64,000 nt of DNA from Cylicocyclus nassatus. Taxonomy: Eukaryota > Nematoda > Chromadorea > Rhabditida > Strongylidae. The notes beneath the pieces were generated by a model that saw nothing but the letters and a program-made list of their open reading frames with translations, had not been told where the DNA came from and searched no databases. This document shows, piece by piece, positions 12,674 to 23,561 of the stretch; the stretch's first letter is position 1, and each line of letters opens with the position of its first letter. Made by a program: the position numbers and the translations under genes. The stretch is from the NCBI GenBank assembly GCA_958299035.1, contig CATQJL010000223.1, positions 81,733,322 through 81,797,321 of the forward strand, in the 5' to 3' direction.

Positions 12674-13060
12674 TCTTATATATAAAGCTGAATGTCTGTT
12701 TGTCTGTCTGTATGTATGTCTGTGTGTACGTATGTTCCGAATAGAAAATTCCATTTCTGAACCGATCCGGACCAAACTTGGCACACATACACTTCGGGCC
12801 CCGGCGGGTGTCGTAGGCTACTTTTCGTCATCGATCGATATCGATTTTTATCGATTTTTTTGCTGAGTTCACCTACGGGGCTGGGAGTTGGCACAGGGGG
12901 GTAATCGAGCATGGGGATTCCGAATACAATATTGGTTTTCAGGATTATCGATTACTTTTATCGATTTTATCGATTTTTTGCAAAGTTTGAGCTACGGGGC
13001 TGGGAGTTCGCACAGGGGGGTAATCGAGCATGGGGATTCCGAATACATTACAAATATTAT
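12674..13060 (+). mobile_element. Helitron-like non-autonomous element, 5' part
   Basis: The left end is an A followed by TCTTATATATAAAGCTGAAT, then a TCTG/TATG microsatellite and the conserved block CGAATAGAAAATTCC...GGGCCCCGGCGGG. Two tandem units of about 118 bp follow, each with ATCGATT runs and GGTAATCGAGCATGGGGATT. The same left end occurs at 16331 and 43816. A 5' TC after an A host base is the Helitron rule. This copy loses its 3' end where the RTE-like sequence begins near 13060. Confidence 0.7.
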
Positions 13061-13065
13061 TACAA

Positions 13066-14651
13066 CTTTCCGAATACATACATTTTACACCAACCTCTTC
13101 CGCTCATCAACACCCGTGCCGATGCCCGTTGTTCCCACTGGAGAAGTACCACCACGAATTCTACCTGCTGAAGTGCGCACGGCGATTCAGTCCATGAAGA
13201 CATCCACGGCTCCAGGACCAGACCATCTTTCCGTCGAACTTCTGCGAGCCGGAGGACAACGTCTACACGAGATTCTCGCGTCGCACCTAACATCTTACCT
13301 TCAGAAGGAGAGGATTCCCGGTCAGTGGAGAACGTCAAGAACCGTCTTTTTTTTTCAAGAAGGGTGAACGGGAGGATCTTCGGAACTACCGTCCAATATG
13401 CCTGCTGAGTGTGCTGTACAAGCTTTTCACGAAGATTATCCTCGCTCGCATATCTAGGACACTGGATGAAGCCCAACCCCAAGAACAAGCTGGATTCCGC
13501 AAGGGATTCAGCTGCATGGATCACATCCAGACGGTTTCGAGAGTCATAGAAGTCTGCCGGAAGTACGGACTGCCTCTCGTCCTAACCTTCGTCGACTATG
13601 AGAAACTTCGACAGCATCGAAACCGACGCCATCCTGTCAGCGCTAATCGATCAGGAGTGGACCCAGCCTACGTGAGGACACTAACCAACCGTTACAAGGA
13701 CTGTACAACGACGATGCAGCTGTTCCATCGCCCCCTGACTATTCCAATTGGGAAGCTGGTCCGACAAGGCGACACAATTTCGCCGAAGCTGTTCACCGCG
13801 GCCTTTCAGTGGGTGATGAAGTCACTGGACTGGGACGAGAGAGGCGTACGAGTTGATGGGAGATTCGTATCCAACCTTCGTTTTGCGGATGACATCGTCC
13901 TTTTCTCGAGCAGTATCACTGAAGCAGAGGCGATGCTGAAGGAACTAAACGAAGTAGAGAAGAAGATCGGACTGCGAATAAATCGGAAGAAGACTCAGTT
14001 CATGAAGAACATCCTTTGCGAAGATGCAGAAATGGAACTGGAAGGCACCCCTATTATGGAGACTTCTTCTTACGTGTATCTCGGACGTTCGATGAACATG
14101 GAGAACGACTTGAGGAAAGAACTTAACAGGAGAAGAAGAGCAGCCTGGGCCGCCTTCGGGCCTCTGAAGGAAGCCACCGACCAACTGACGGACCCGGAGC
14201 TTCGTGCCCACCTGTTTGACTCAACCGTTCTCCCGGCGCTCTGTTACGCAGCTGAGACTTGGGCTGAACAGTAGCCACGTCGAAAGCCTTACGGACCACC
14301 CACAGAGCGCTCGAGCGCAGTTTTCTGAAGATGACCCGACACAAGCAACATCTAGTCGGACTTCGCAGCACGGATATGAGAAGAATGTCCCGTCTTCGTG
14401 ATCCAGCGGAATACGTTGCGAAAGCCAAACACCGATGGGCCGGTCACATAATGAGAAGAACAGACGACAGATGGACACTAAGAACATCTGAGTGGATTCC
14501 TTGCGAAGCCAAACGTCCTCGAGGAAGACCACCAACGAGATGGGCAGACGTGTTCGTGGAACGGATGGACCAGCTGAGAAATCAGCTGGATACGATTATC
14601 GCACCTGGAACTCAGCCACCGACGGCAACCAAGAAGATCGTGGATGTCTGA
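13066..14651 (+). pseudogene. Decayed RTE-type non-LTR reverse transcriptase
   Basis: The frames encode a reverse transcriptase of the RTE clade (inference from motif style). In order one sees SMKTSTAPGPDHL, YRPICLLSVLYKLF (finger region), FVDYEK (motif A with its first Asp), RQGDTISPKLFTAAFQW (motif B) and RFADDIVLFS at about 13880-13909 (motif C, catalytic D-D intact). The C-terminal tail includes RWAGHIMRRTDDRW, common to this group. The copy is dead: an indel at a T run (13348-13356), another right after motif A (about 13605), a compensating shift near 13660, and one more at about 14275-14330 break the frame. There is no upstream endonuclease domain, so it is 5' truncated, as is usual for such insertions. 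It abuts a Helitron-like copy upstream and a foldback element downstream. Confidence 0.88.
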
Positions 14652-14721
14652 AGCGAGGGACAGGGACGAATGGCAACTTTTGTGCTGGGGCCCGCACGCC
14701 ACGTGAAGACGGGCCATCTAA

Positions 14722-15431
14722 GGGCCGCATGCACTAACATCCCCGCGGGGAGGGGATCGCAACTCAAAAGAAAGCTTTATATTTCGAAACTCTAGATACC
14801 TGGATTTCACGTTATGTATCTATCCGTAAGTATTCCTACTACCCTTCACTATGAACATGTTGAAGAGGAGCGAGAAGCTGTACGAACCGCATTTTCCAGC
14901 TTTCGTATGATCCCTGATGATCCCCGGCGCTTTTCTTTAAAGTCATTTTTCTTTCTCCGAAGTTGATGAAAAACCTCCAAAGTTGTGCAGATTATCTAAA
15001 CCGACAGTGCTAAGCATGTTGCTGATAAGAACAAATGATGTTTTGAAGTCATGAAATTTTCGATGATCCATAGGTCGAAATTTGAGGTTTATCGAAAAAT
15101 TCGACTTTTCAAAAACCCATTTGTTCTCATCAGCAACATGCTTAGCACTGTCGGTTTAGATAATCTGCACAACTTTGGAGGTTTTTCATCAACTTCGGAG
15201 AAAGAAAAATGACTTTAAAGAAAAGCGCCGGGGATCATCAGGGATCATACGAAAGCTGGAAAATGCGGTTCGTACAGCTTCTCGCTCCTCTTCAACATGT
15301 TCATAGTGGGTAGTAGGAATACTTACGGATAGATACATAACGTGAAATCCGGGTATCTAGAGTTTCGAAATATAAAGCCTTCTTTTAAGCCGCGATCTCC
15401 TCCCCAGCGGGGAGGTTAGTGCATGCGGCCC
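14722..15431. mobile_element. 710-bp foldback element, long near-identical arms, TAA duplication
   Basis: The element begins GGGCCGCATGCACTAAC and ends with the reverse complement GTTAGTGCATGCGGCCC. The arms are about 318 bp each (roughly 14722-15039 and 15115-15431) and differ at only a few places, with a loop of about 75 bp. The host triplet TAA flanks both sides (14719-14721 and 15432-15434), consistent with a 3-bp target duplication. It sits inside the retrotransposon 3' tail: CTAAG sequence precedes it and TAAGTATCTAAGTATG follows. No protein is encoded, so it must be moved by proteins supplied elsewhere. A degenerate single arm of the family lies at about 34760-35010. Confidence 0.88.
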
Positions 15432-15434
15432 TAA

Positions 15435-16278
15435 GTATCTAAGTATGTGAACGGGCTACATCGGATAAGTACTACGAAGTTTGTTACCTGAACTATTACA
15501 GAGAAATGATAGAAATTACAGGTGATGAATATCTGCGCTGACGGAAAAGGTTAAAATCTCAGACTTGTGTACTGGTGCTCCTCATAACTGGAGAAAGACA
15601 ACTATTTATTTTACGCTAGCCGCGCTTTTATTCTGCTTAAAATTGCGTTCACAACTTTTTTCTCAGAAACGAACAGCAGGGATAGCATCATTCGTAATGG
15701 TCGCTTTGACTTCGTGGTCATCGTTCTTAGTTAATGAAGTGCAACGAAATTATCTTCAAAGCACTTAATTTCTTTTTCTAGCAAAAATAATTAGCGGATT
15801 AGAGTATCAAATTTTTAACACATTGGCGATCACGCAGATTTATAGCTGTCTGCATTCTGGAACCGAGGCCTTCGAGGGAGTAATAGTTTAGATTAAATTA
15901 CGTGTACTGCCATCTACAATACACCTACAGTAGCTCTGAAAGGTTTATGAAAAAGACTAAAGTCGTTCCTGCATATAAGACAAAGAAAAACTTCTAAAGT
16001 GAGTTTATTCCAAAATAGTTGTCAAATGAGATACAAGTCTTGGCACACCATGTGTGTGAAGCGATCGTCAGTGTGTTAATCGAACAAATTTAAAGCCTAC
16101 GATTTTACCTAACACACTGCTGAGTATCAATTTATCAGACTGTTTACTGCAGAACCTGTTAGATTGTTATAAATACGAAGCTGGAAGCAAAGACTACGAA
16201 TGCGTTTCTAAATACTGCTACCACTTCAAATGATGCAGTGGCTTCGTGTGCAAGAAATACATGCATTTCTGAGAAGAA
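15435..16278. other. Intergenic DNA, no gene seen
   Basis: The sequence just after the foldback (TAAGTATCTAAGTATG) is probably the short tandem tail of the interrupted RTE copy. The remainder is AT-rich and I find no phased exons or family resemblance on either strand. Confidence 0.5.
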
Positions 16279-16309
16279 AGGCCGACCTGCAGCTATGCAA
16301 GTCGGCCTT
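16279..16309. repeat. Perfect 9-bp-stem hairpin
   Basis: AAGGCCGAC and GTCGGCCTT flank a 13-base loop, immediately upstream of a Helitron-like 5' terminus at 16331. It could be the 3' hairpin of a lost, adjacent element copy, but no CTRR end follows it at the expected distance. Confidence 0.55.
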
Positions 16310-16330
16310 CTTAACTCTTGAAGCAATTCA

Positions 16331-16381
16331 TCTTATATATAAAGCTGAATGTCTGTTTGTCTGTCTGTATGTCTGTCTGTG

Positions 16382-16412
<31 letters not shown>

Positions 16413-16513
16413 ATGTCTGTCTGTCTGTCTGTACGTATGTTCCGAATAGAAAATTCCATTTCTGAACCGATCTGGACCAAACTTGGCACACATACACTAC
16501 GGGCCCCGGCGGG
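16331..16513 (+). mobile_element. Helitron-like 5' end, solo, with expanded TCTG microsatellite
   Basis: This copy shares the left end TCTTATATATAAAGCTGAAT with 12674 and 43816, again after an A. The (TCTG)n tract is longer here, about 85 bp. The conserved block runs through GGGCCCCGGCGGGC and then homology stops near 16513, before the 118-bp units. It is a truncated copy. Confidence 0.72.
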
Positions 16514-17639
16514 CTTTTCTCAACTTTTGAAGGCCCTCTAACCGTCGACGTCTGCGTTCAATGCTTCCCTACCCACCTAGGTTTTAATTCAAGGGCTCCC
16601 GATGCTACTTCCTTCACTGGTGGTCGGTGTTAGATGGGACCATTCTCATTGTGGGAACTCAGCCATGGCCCGGCGTTGGCTTGAAGCATTTTGAAACGAA
16701 GCTTCCCATGACTTCGCGAAATCTTACGGAGTTCTCTTTGACGTCAAAATCAGTTGGAAAACCTTTATTCAATTAACCGATACCAAAATAAAAATTCGTC
16801 TAAAGTATTTAACATAACAAAAAGCAAAAATACAAGTTTCGAAATGTTTTAAAAGGCTCTGTTAATATTGAGAATGGTGCCTGGTGTTCAGCATGTCGAA
16901 AACCCTTCAGGCCACTATTCCACCAAAGTTTGTAGCTCATGACAATTTGACAAAACATGCCCTGATACGCATGTAATTGGAGCGCGATATCCATCAATGC
17001 GTCTGTTTATGCTATCATTTCGATAAATAAGAGAGGCAATGATTTGTTCCAATCTCTTCACTATATGACAGATTTTTGAGTGTTGAAATCATCAAATTCG
17101 GCAACGGTTATTAGGACACATAATTTCATAAAATTTTTGCGTAGTGTAGTTTGAAGTAGTATTGTATACACATAGCGCAAAGTCGGTGTCATGTGGTGTT
17201 GTGCGCTGTAAATAAGCCTTTTTTTGGCCGGGATTTACATTTAAAATTCGCGTGCTTGCGAAAGAACATGTTGAACGCGTACATCTTTATTTGGATTCGT
17301 TTGCTTTTTAGCCCCAAAAACGAAATCTAGTTTGCCCTAGACTATCTGTGCAGGGCCCAGTACCTGGCTCCTCTCATCGCTCCTCTGGTTTTACGCCCAT
17401 TGTTTGTCTAAACTATCCAGAATTTTTTACAACGGGATATCTAGGACCGCTGACTTCAAATAAGAAATCTCATTTTACTGTAATTTGTCAATGCCAGGTA
17501 GGAGTTGACAGCTGCTTTCTTGATGCATTATATACAGATGATTGCCGTTCAAAAACGTCACTATATGTACGAAGTTAAGTGGTAGGATTACCGTGCGGGA
17601 AAATTCACTACACAAGCTTGTAATTTTTTTGTAGCAGCA

Positions 17640-17880
17640 GCTAATCTATGGAGCTGCATGCAGTTCTTATCGTAATCCTATGGTTGCAAAAAGGGACCTA
17701 TGCTTCGTTTTTAACCGAAAATCTGAGTAAAGATCTTCGCGACACTAGCAACTGCCACCCTATCTGCCTGTTGTCTGTAGTCTACAAGCTATTCATTCGA
17801 GTTTCTCAAGACTGGAAGAGTGTAAGAGGGAGGGAAAACCATGCAAACAAACTGGGTTTCGAGGATCTACTACGATAAAT
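17640..17880 (+). pseudogene. Fragment of RTE-like reverse transcriptase
   Basis: A short plus-strand frame contains NCHPICLLSVVYKLFIRV, clearly related to YRPICLLSVLYKLFTKII in the larger copy at 13.4 kb, followed by degenerate sequence (KLGFEDLLR, compare the family's GFRKGF). It is an old, heavily mutated remnant of the finger region only. Confidence 0.65.
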
Positions 17881-19125
17881 TTACTGCGCTCCATTGTTGG
17901 TTTATCGTGTGCTTTGTTTTTCAGTTATAAACTGTTCTACAAGAACACCTATTCCATACCTTCAGGGGTTGTGCGGTCGCACAAGGTTCAAAATCTAGGA
18001 TTATAATCAAGCGGCTGCTAATCGAAAGCCTGAGAGCATACTTTATCTGGAAAACGGTGTTTACATAGGAAAACGAAAGTTTTCCTTATTTTTGAACTTC
18101 TCCGTTGATATAATATTTCATCATTGAGTAAAGTGTCTTTATGCATCCCTTTCCATTCTTCCAGACAATGTCGTGCTCTCTTTCAAGAAGTTTTTGTGTG
18201 ATCATTGCCCAATGCCACATAAGCGGTCACTTAATCATCATCAGTTGTCGTAATGCGAAGAGAACAAAGTAAATTTCATTGAGCGTGGTTTGGGAATTAC
18301 TTTGCATTTTTTTCCAACGCATTCGCATGTATATGAAATTTTAAGGATCAAAATGTAACTGTCTCATTTTTTATGTCACTGTATAGACATAATGTTTCTG
18401 CATGCGCATCACAACGAATCTGTACAGAAACATGAAATAGACCATTGACATAACCAGTTTCCTTTTTTATTTCCCCATTTCATCAATAAAATTGATAAAA
18501 CATAAAATTCACTGAGTATGAGTGAGAAGGCAAAAAACAAGACATGTTTGCCAGTGAAAAGCTTTTTACATTACAAAACGAGAGTTCTGCAGTTGTTTGA
18601 TGAGTAGGATGTGCAAGATCTGTGAATTTTTTGTATCATAGAGAGGGGTGATAACGGCAAACCACGGTTGTCAAGCCTCGGCTCAAGATTTTGCAGAAAT
18701 CTGATCTTGTTCGCACATTGTGTCGGAAACTTCGCACAACATTACGCATGCTTCCTGTGACAAATGGACCATTTTTCGAAGATCTGGAGCCAGGATGATG
18801 TGAGCAAAAATTTCAGGTTAAACTTCTTTATCTTCAAAAACCTAAACTTTAGAACCAACGAAGATTTGTAAACAAGAAAGCTCAAATTAGAAACGAGAAG
18901 AAGTAGACTTGCAGAAGTTGTAAAAAGTTTTCGAGAAAAATGATCTTCTCTTGGAAAGTCTTCCTTCTAGAAAATGGGTCAGAAATATGCATTACAAGTT
19001 GATGTCTGAGTTATTGGAGAACAGTTATGTTATTAGGTAAAAATAAGCTCGTCTTGGCATGCAAATCTTCATAAAAAATTTTCCTTGATGATTCCTATCC
19101 ATGATTCTTTGTGGAAAAGTAATAT

Positions 19126-19658
19126 ATATGTTGGCACATGAGTTTTGCAACTTATTTCGTAACTTTTCGCTTTTTGACTGTGACGCATTCATTTTTGGAC
19201 ATCATATAGAATAGATATTAGGCTACAAAACTGCGCAAACAGTTTAGATTTTGGTAGCGAAATGAGAAAATTTAATCATTTTTTGGAAGCTGGTCAAAGC
19301 GAAATTTTGGTCGGAAAACCAAAAAATAAAGCCGTTCTCAGTGTGAATCAGACAAATTAAGCCAAAACTGTGTAGATAATTAGAGCTTCCTCTACCAAAA
19401 AATCTGGGTGCAGTTTCGGATTGATGTGTTTGATTCAGATCGAGAACGGCTTTATTTTTGGTTTTCCGACCCTTGAAATCTCGGATTTTACCAGCTTCCG
19501 AAAATGTGCAAATTTTCTCCAATTCGAAAGCAAAAATTAAACTCTTCAAGCGCAGTTAAAGCTAACTATCTGGTCTGCACTCTGCCCGAAAATTAATGCG
19601 TCACAGTCAAAAAGAGAAAAGTTACAAAATAAGTTGCAAAACTTATGTGCCAACCTAA
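19126..19658. mobile_element. Mariner-type MITE with long inverted arms
   Basis: The left arm GTTGGCACATGAGTTTTGCA pairs with the right end GCAAAACTTATGTGCCAACCTAA. Pairing continues through the shared GACTGTGACGCATT block and the central AACGGC(T)TTAT segments. The right terminus reads TTAGGTTGGCACATAAG on the opposite strand, the same style of end as the other mariner-like MITEs in this window. No transposase frame is present. Confidence 0.8.
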
Positions 19659-20339
19659 CAGTTCAAAGCTTCCTCTATCAAATTTCAATTATCTAGATTT
19701 TCCATCACCAATAAGGGCAGTTATGCCTCAACATGGCTGAATTTCCAAAAGCTTAATTCTTTAACTTCCTAAGCTTTTGTATTAATACTGTAGTGGATGT
19801 AGAGAATAGTTCGGTTTTTGGATAGAAAGAGGTTTTTCCTACTCAGCGAATAACAATGAAATCTGTGATCTGCCACTTTGAAAATCTTTTATCACAAAAA
19901 CCAAATTTTCTCATATTTGCGCACCATTAGAAAATTGGGGTTTTTTACTTCCTCTGAAGAACTTTTCTTTGGAAGATAAGTTCTACTCAAAGAGAATTTA
20001 TACTCCAATGCCCAATGCAGTGCTCCTTCCAGAGGTACCTAACACTGGACAAAAATTTGTCTGCAGCATCTGTAAAAGCCGCAAAAGCGTCCAAACTTAT
20101 TTATTAAACTTAATAATTTGACAAAGTTTACTTTGTAAAAGTGACTAATACTTTATTTAGTTGAAACGATAGGTGATTTCTGTAAGAAGATGGATAAAAT
20201 AATTTACTATCACTTTTGCAATTTTTATTCCCAAAAACTAGGTTGTTGCACAACTCTTGCGTCAAAAAATACAAAAATATCGCTTCAAAGATGCTCAGAG
20301 GAAATAATCAAATTACAGAACATGCTCTTTATTATGTAC

Positions 20340-21240
20340 CAGGCCGATCTAAAATTTTGTCAGTTATTAAATCCACTGGCAAACACGTCAGGATAAAAAT
20401 AAACAAACACTTCGAAATGCAACCAATGCAGAATTTCTTCCTCTTTCCAGCTGCTATATTCCCGTTGTGATTGGTTGAGAGAGTGCTGAGTTAATTGCTG
20501 GAAATTCTTGAGATTTTTGGGAAGCTTCAATAACAGCAGGTAGGTGCAACCTTTTGCCTTTTGCAGCTACTCCTTTAAAAATTTGCAAAATAACTTTCCA
20601 GTTTCTAATTTTGGGAAAATTGCATAACCTGTTATAGCTCCAAACACTGCAAACCTTGCAGAATACTAAGGCTTCAAAGCCCGATCATTACTATTATTAA
20701 TCTTAATAAAGTAAAGAGCGGTTTTTGCTTTAAAATACGAAATTTTGAAACTTAGAGTACTTCAGCGCGCACTCGTGAAATTGAGAAATACTGCAACTTT
20801 CTCCGCAAATTTTTTCTCCCCAGAAAAGGGCAACCATTAGAAAGAGGAGAAGTCGCATCGAATGCTAGCGGAACTGTTTACCATTTCATGTTCTACGAGG
20901 TTAAAATAGGCGAATAAAAATTTTCGCTTTATGTTTTAGAAATTTCTAAAAAGATGGCAGTAAACCATAAATATTGCTTCATTTGAAAACGTTTGCCCTA
21001 TTTCCTGACCATTAGAGCTCCTTCAAAAGTCTCAAATAAAAGTCTAAAAATTAGCGGAAGTCAGACTTTTGAAAACGAAGGGCTGAATTTCAGCGACTAT
21101 ATCAGCATTTATCATACCGGAAATATATTGCTGGAAAGAGGAAGATCCTGCATCGGATACAGCTTGAAGTGTTTGTTTACATTTACTCCACGACTGGTCA
21201 TTCCAACAAACTGATAAAAGTTCTGAACCAAGTTAATATT
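20340..21240. mobile_element. Degenerate MITE, same family as 50429-51409
   Basis: Both flanks carry inverted, diverged blocks: AAACACTTCGAAATGCAACC with TTTCTTCCTCTTTCCAGCTG near 20405-20455, and CTGGAAAGAGGAAGATCCTG with CATCGGATACAGCTTGAAGT near 21132-21170. The same blocks occur in the intact element at 50429-51409. The termini are eroded. Confidence 0.7.
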
Positions 21241-21342
21241 AGGTGAGCCCGAAAGTTCGTGCCGCTTTCTAGACCTATCCTCAAATCATCCAAAATACGA
21301 TAGACAAAAACTCTAAGCAGTGTTTTATGCAGAATCTCCTTC

Positions 21343-21438
21343 TCTTGACGGCAGTCATGTTTTTGTTTGGATTCATTCAAAATGTTCTTTCGATATTTGT
21401 TTTTGTTTGGATTCATTCAAAATGTTCTTTCGATATTC
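21343..21438. repeat. Tandem duplication of a 43-bp unit
   Basis: TGTTTTTGTTTGGATTCATT plus CAAAATGTTCTTTCGATATT occurs twice in direct succession with almost no difference, suggesting a recent slippage or break-repair duplication. Confidence 0.85.
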
Positions 21439-22087
21439 GCCACAATCCCAGTACAAGCATTTTACGTATTTTTGGTTTGGCTATTTTTGAAATTTTTGTT
21501 TCGAATTTGAAAAAGCTTTGATAATGATTGGATAGACTTGACGAAATGCTACAATATCCAATTTTTTTGGCGTTGATAGCTGCCTTTTCAGATTTTCAGT
21601 AACAAGTTTTCCAAAAGTCTTCATATTTGCGAAGTTGTAAAATGTGCAAACGTCAAACACTACGAGATCTTCGCAAATTGGAACTTTCAAGAATCGGTTA
21701 TGGTTAGAAACTAAATGACAAACAAACGGGTTTCTACCCCCTCGAAATATTGAACTTGAAATTTTCGGGTGCAGCCTGGTGCGGATCAAACCATTAAAAT
21801 TATAACAGTTTTTTTTTGCTGAAGGCCTTTACAAACCAAAAGTTAAAAACATGTGTCAAGAAGAGGAGAAGAAACTGCATCAAATGAGATTCTTGCTGTT
21901 CGCCGTTTGATGTTCTACAAGTTCTGTAATAAACAAGTATCAAAGTTGGCAGCATCAAAATTTTAATTTTGAAAAACTTGAAAAGCAAGCTATCGATGCC
22001 AAAAGTTGCGTCACATTGCATTTTGTTTACTCTATCTAGCCGTTACTAAAGTTCAGAAGAAAAATTTGAAAAAAAAACAAAAGTTAA

Positions 22088-22544
22088 AGGCACCGTCCAT
22101 CCAAAATAGGGTCTATGAGATTTCGATGTCTACAGTTGCGGGGCCCTCACGGTTGACTGTCCAACTCGCGCTGTCTGAAGTTGCTTCCAAATCGAGAAAA
22201 TCGCTTCGAAAATCCTTCGGAAGACGGGTTCGCCACGTTAGCTCCTCCCTAGCAAGTGGGCGGTACGTTCGTCCCGCCCACTCAGTGATTTTGCCTAGCA
22301 TGCGCAAAGATCAAAAAATCGATCGAATCATACGAAAGAGCGTTTCTGCCCTGCGGCCGCAAATGGCTCGTGGCTGACCGGCAGGCGCAAGAAGTGCTCG
22401 TCTAGTGCGGATTCCGGAGCGCATCCAAAACTCAATTATTTGAGACTTTCTTTTAATTTTGGACCTGGATTGGAACTCAGCGGGCGCAAGAGGTACTAAA
22501 ACGACCAAAACTCACAATTTGAGGAAGTGGGTGGACGACGCCTT
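22088..22544. mobile_element. MITE with AGGCACCGTCCA ends (copy 1)
   Basis: The left end AGGCACCGTCCATCC is matched by GGGTGGACGACGCCTT on the right. Internal blocks such as CGAGAAAATCGCTTCG also occur in the copy at 30598-30954, which identifies a family. It carries no protein and the small frames in it are artefacts of its palindromic arms. Confidence 0.78.
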
Positions 22545-23561
22545 GAAGGCAAGTAAAACCATGGGTTGAAGATTCTGACGATTTTTCAAACGAGCATCAA
22601 AGAAATCCGAACAGAAACATTACTGCTGGGAAGGGGAAGAAATTCTGCATAGAAACTTTTTTGAGGGTTTTGTCTATCGAAAATGAATATACTTATTTTC
22701 TAGAGAACAGCTTTTGCTGCTCTCAAAGTACAAAAATAATCCTTGCGAGTTTTCCCGTTCCATCTCAACAAGCCGTCATGGATGTTTTTCTCTAGCGACA
22801 TGGATTTGCATTGTACACGCGGAAAAGCCAATGGTCGACGGCGAGTCTTAGAAGGAGATCAGAAGCGGCTTAGTGCACACCGCCGTTGGCGCCAGTGCAC
22901 TTTAAGCTGCAGTACTCATTTTAGGTTCTCGAGTCGGTTTCGCAAACGTGAACATGCTGTGCGAGTAAGTTCTCGTTGTTCCCTAAAAATGTTTTAAAAG
23001 TTATTCGTAAAGAAGCAAAAACGTGCATTTAGATCCATGTAGTTCAGTCAACAAACTAACAATGCCGTTTCTAAAAATGGACTTTGCAGCATATGATAAC
23101 ACAGAAGCTTTATCAAAGAAGCTTGAATGTTTGGTAAGTGACGTAATTGCTCTAAAATTCTGTTGACTTGTTTTATTTTATTGGTCTCAATTTCCGGAAA
23201 AATCGTGTTACTCCGGAATTTTCGATTTTTTGAAAACTGCAAGCTGTTCACACAAAACAAATAAGGAGGGCATCTGGGAGCATTTCTTGAGAGTGTTTTT
23301 TTCAACTGATATGTTTTACAACACAAATTGTTGAAATCTTCTACTTGTACATGTGGTGGGTCCGGGACACTTGTAGAATAGTAGATTTATTAGTAGACCG
23401 GATATGAATGAGAACAGATGATAAGACGAGACGAATGACTTAGCTAGCAGGGAGCGCCTTATATAGCGCTCAGATTCCGCGCATAGGTCAATACAATACC
23501 AATAGATCCTAGAGATCACAACAACACAAAACAAAACAACGAATATTACTCCAACGCAATA
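22545..23561. other. No gene recognised; upstream flank of the receptor gene
   Basis: I see no phased exons. The 200-300 bp before 23562 may contain the promoter or trans-splice site of the receptor gene, but no distinctive signal could be identified. Confidence 0.4.

Noticed and set aside
14331..14717. Small separate genes after the reverse transcriptase
   Set aside because: These frames are the frameshifted C-terminal tail of the same RTE copy and its antisense shadows.
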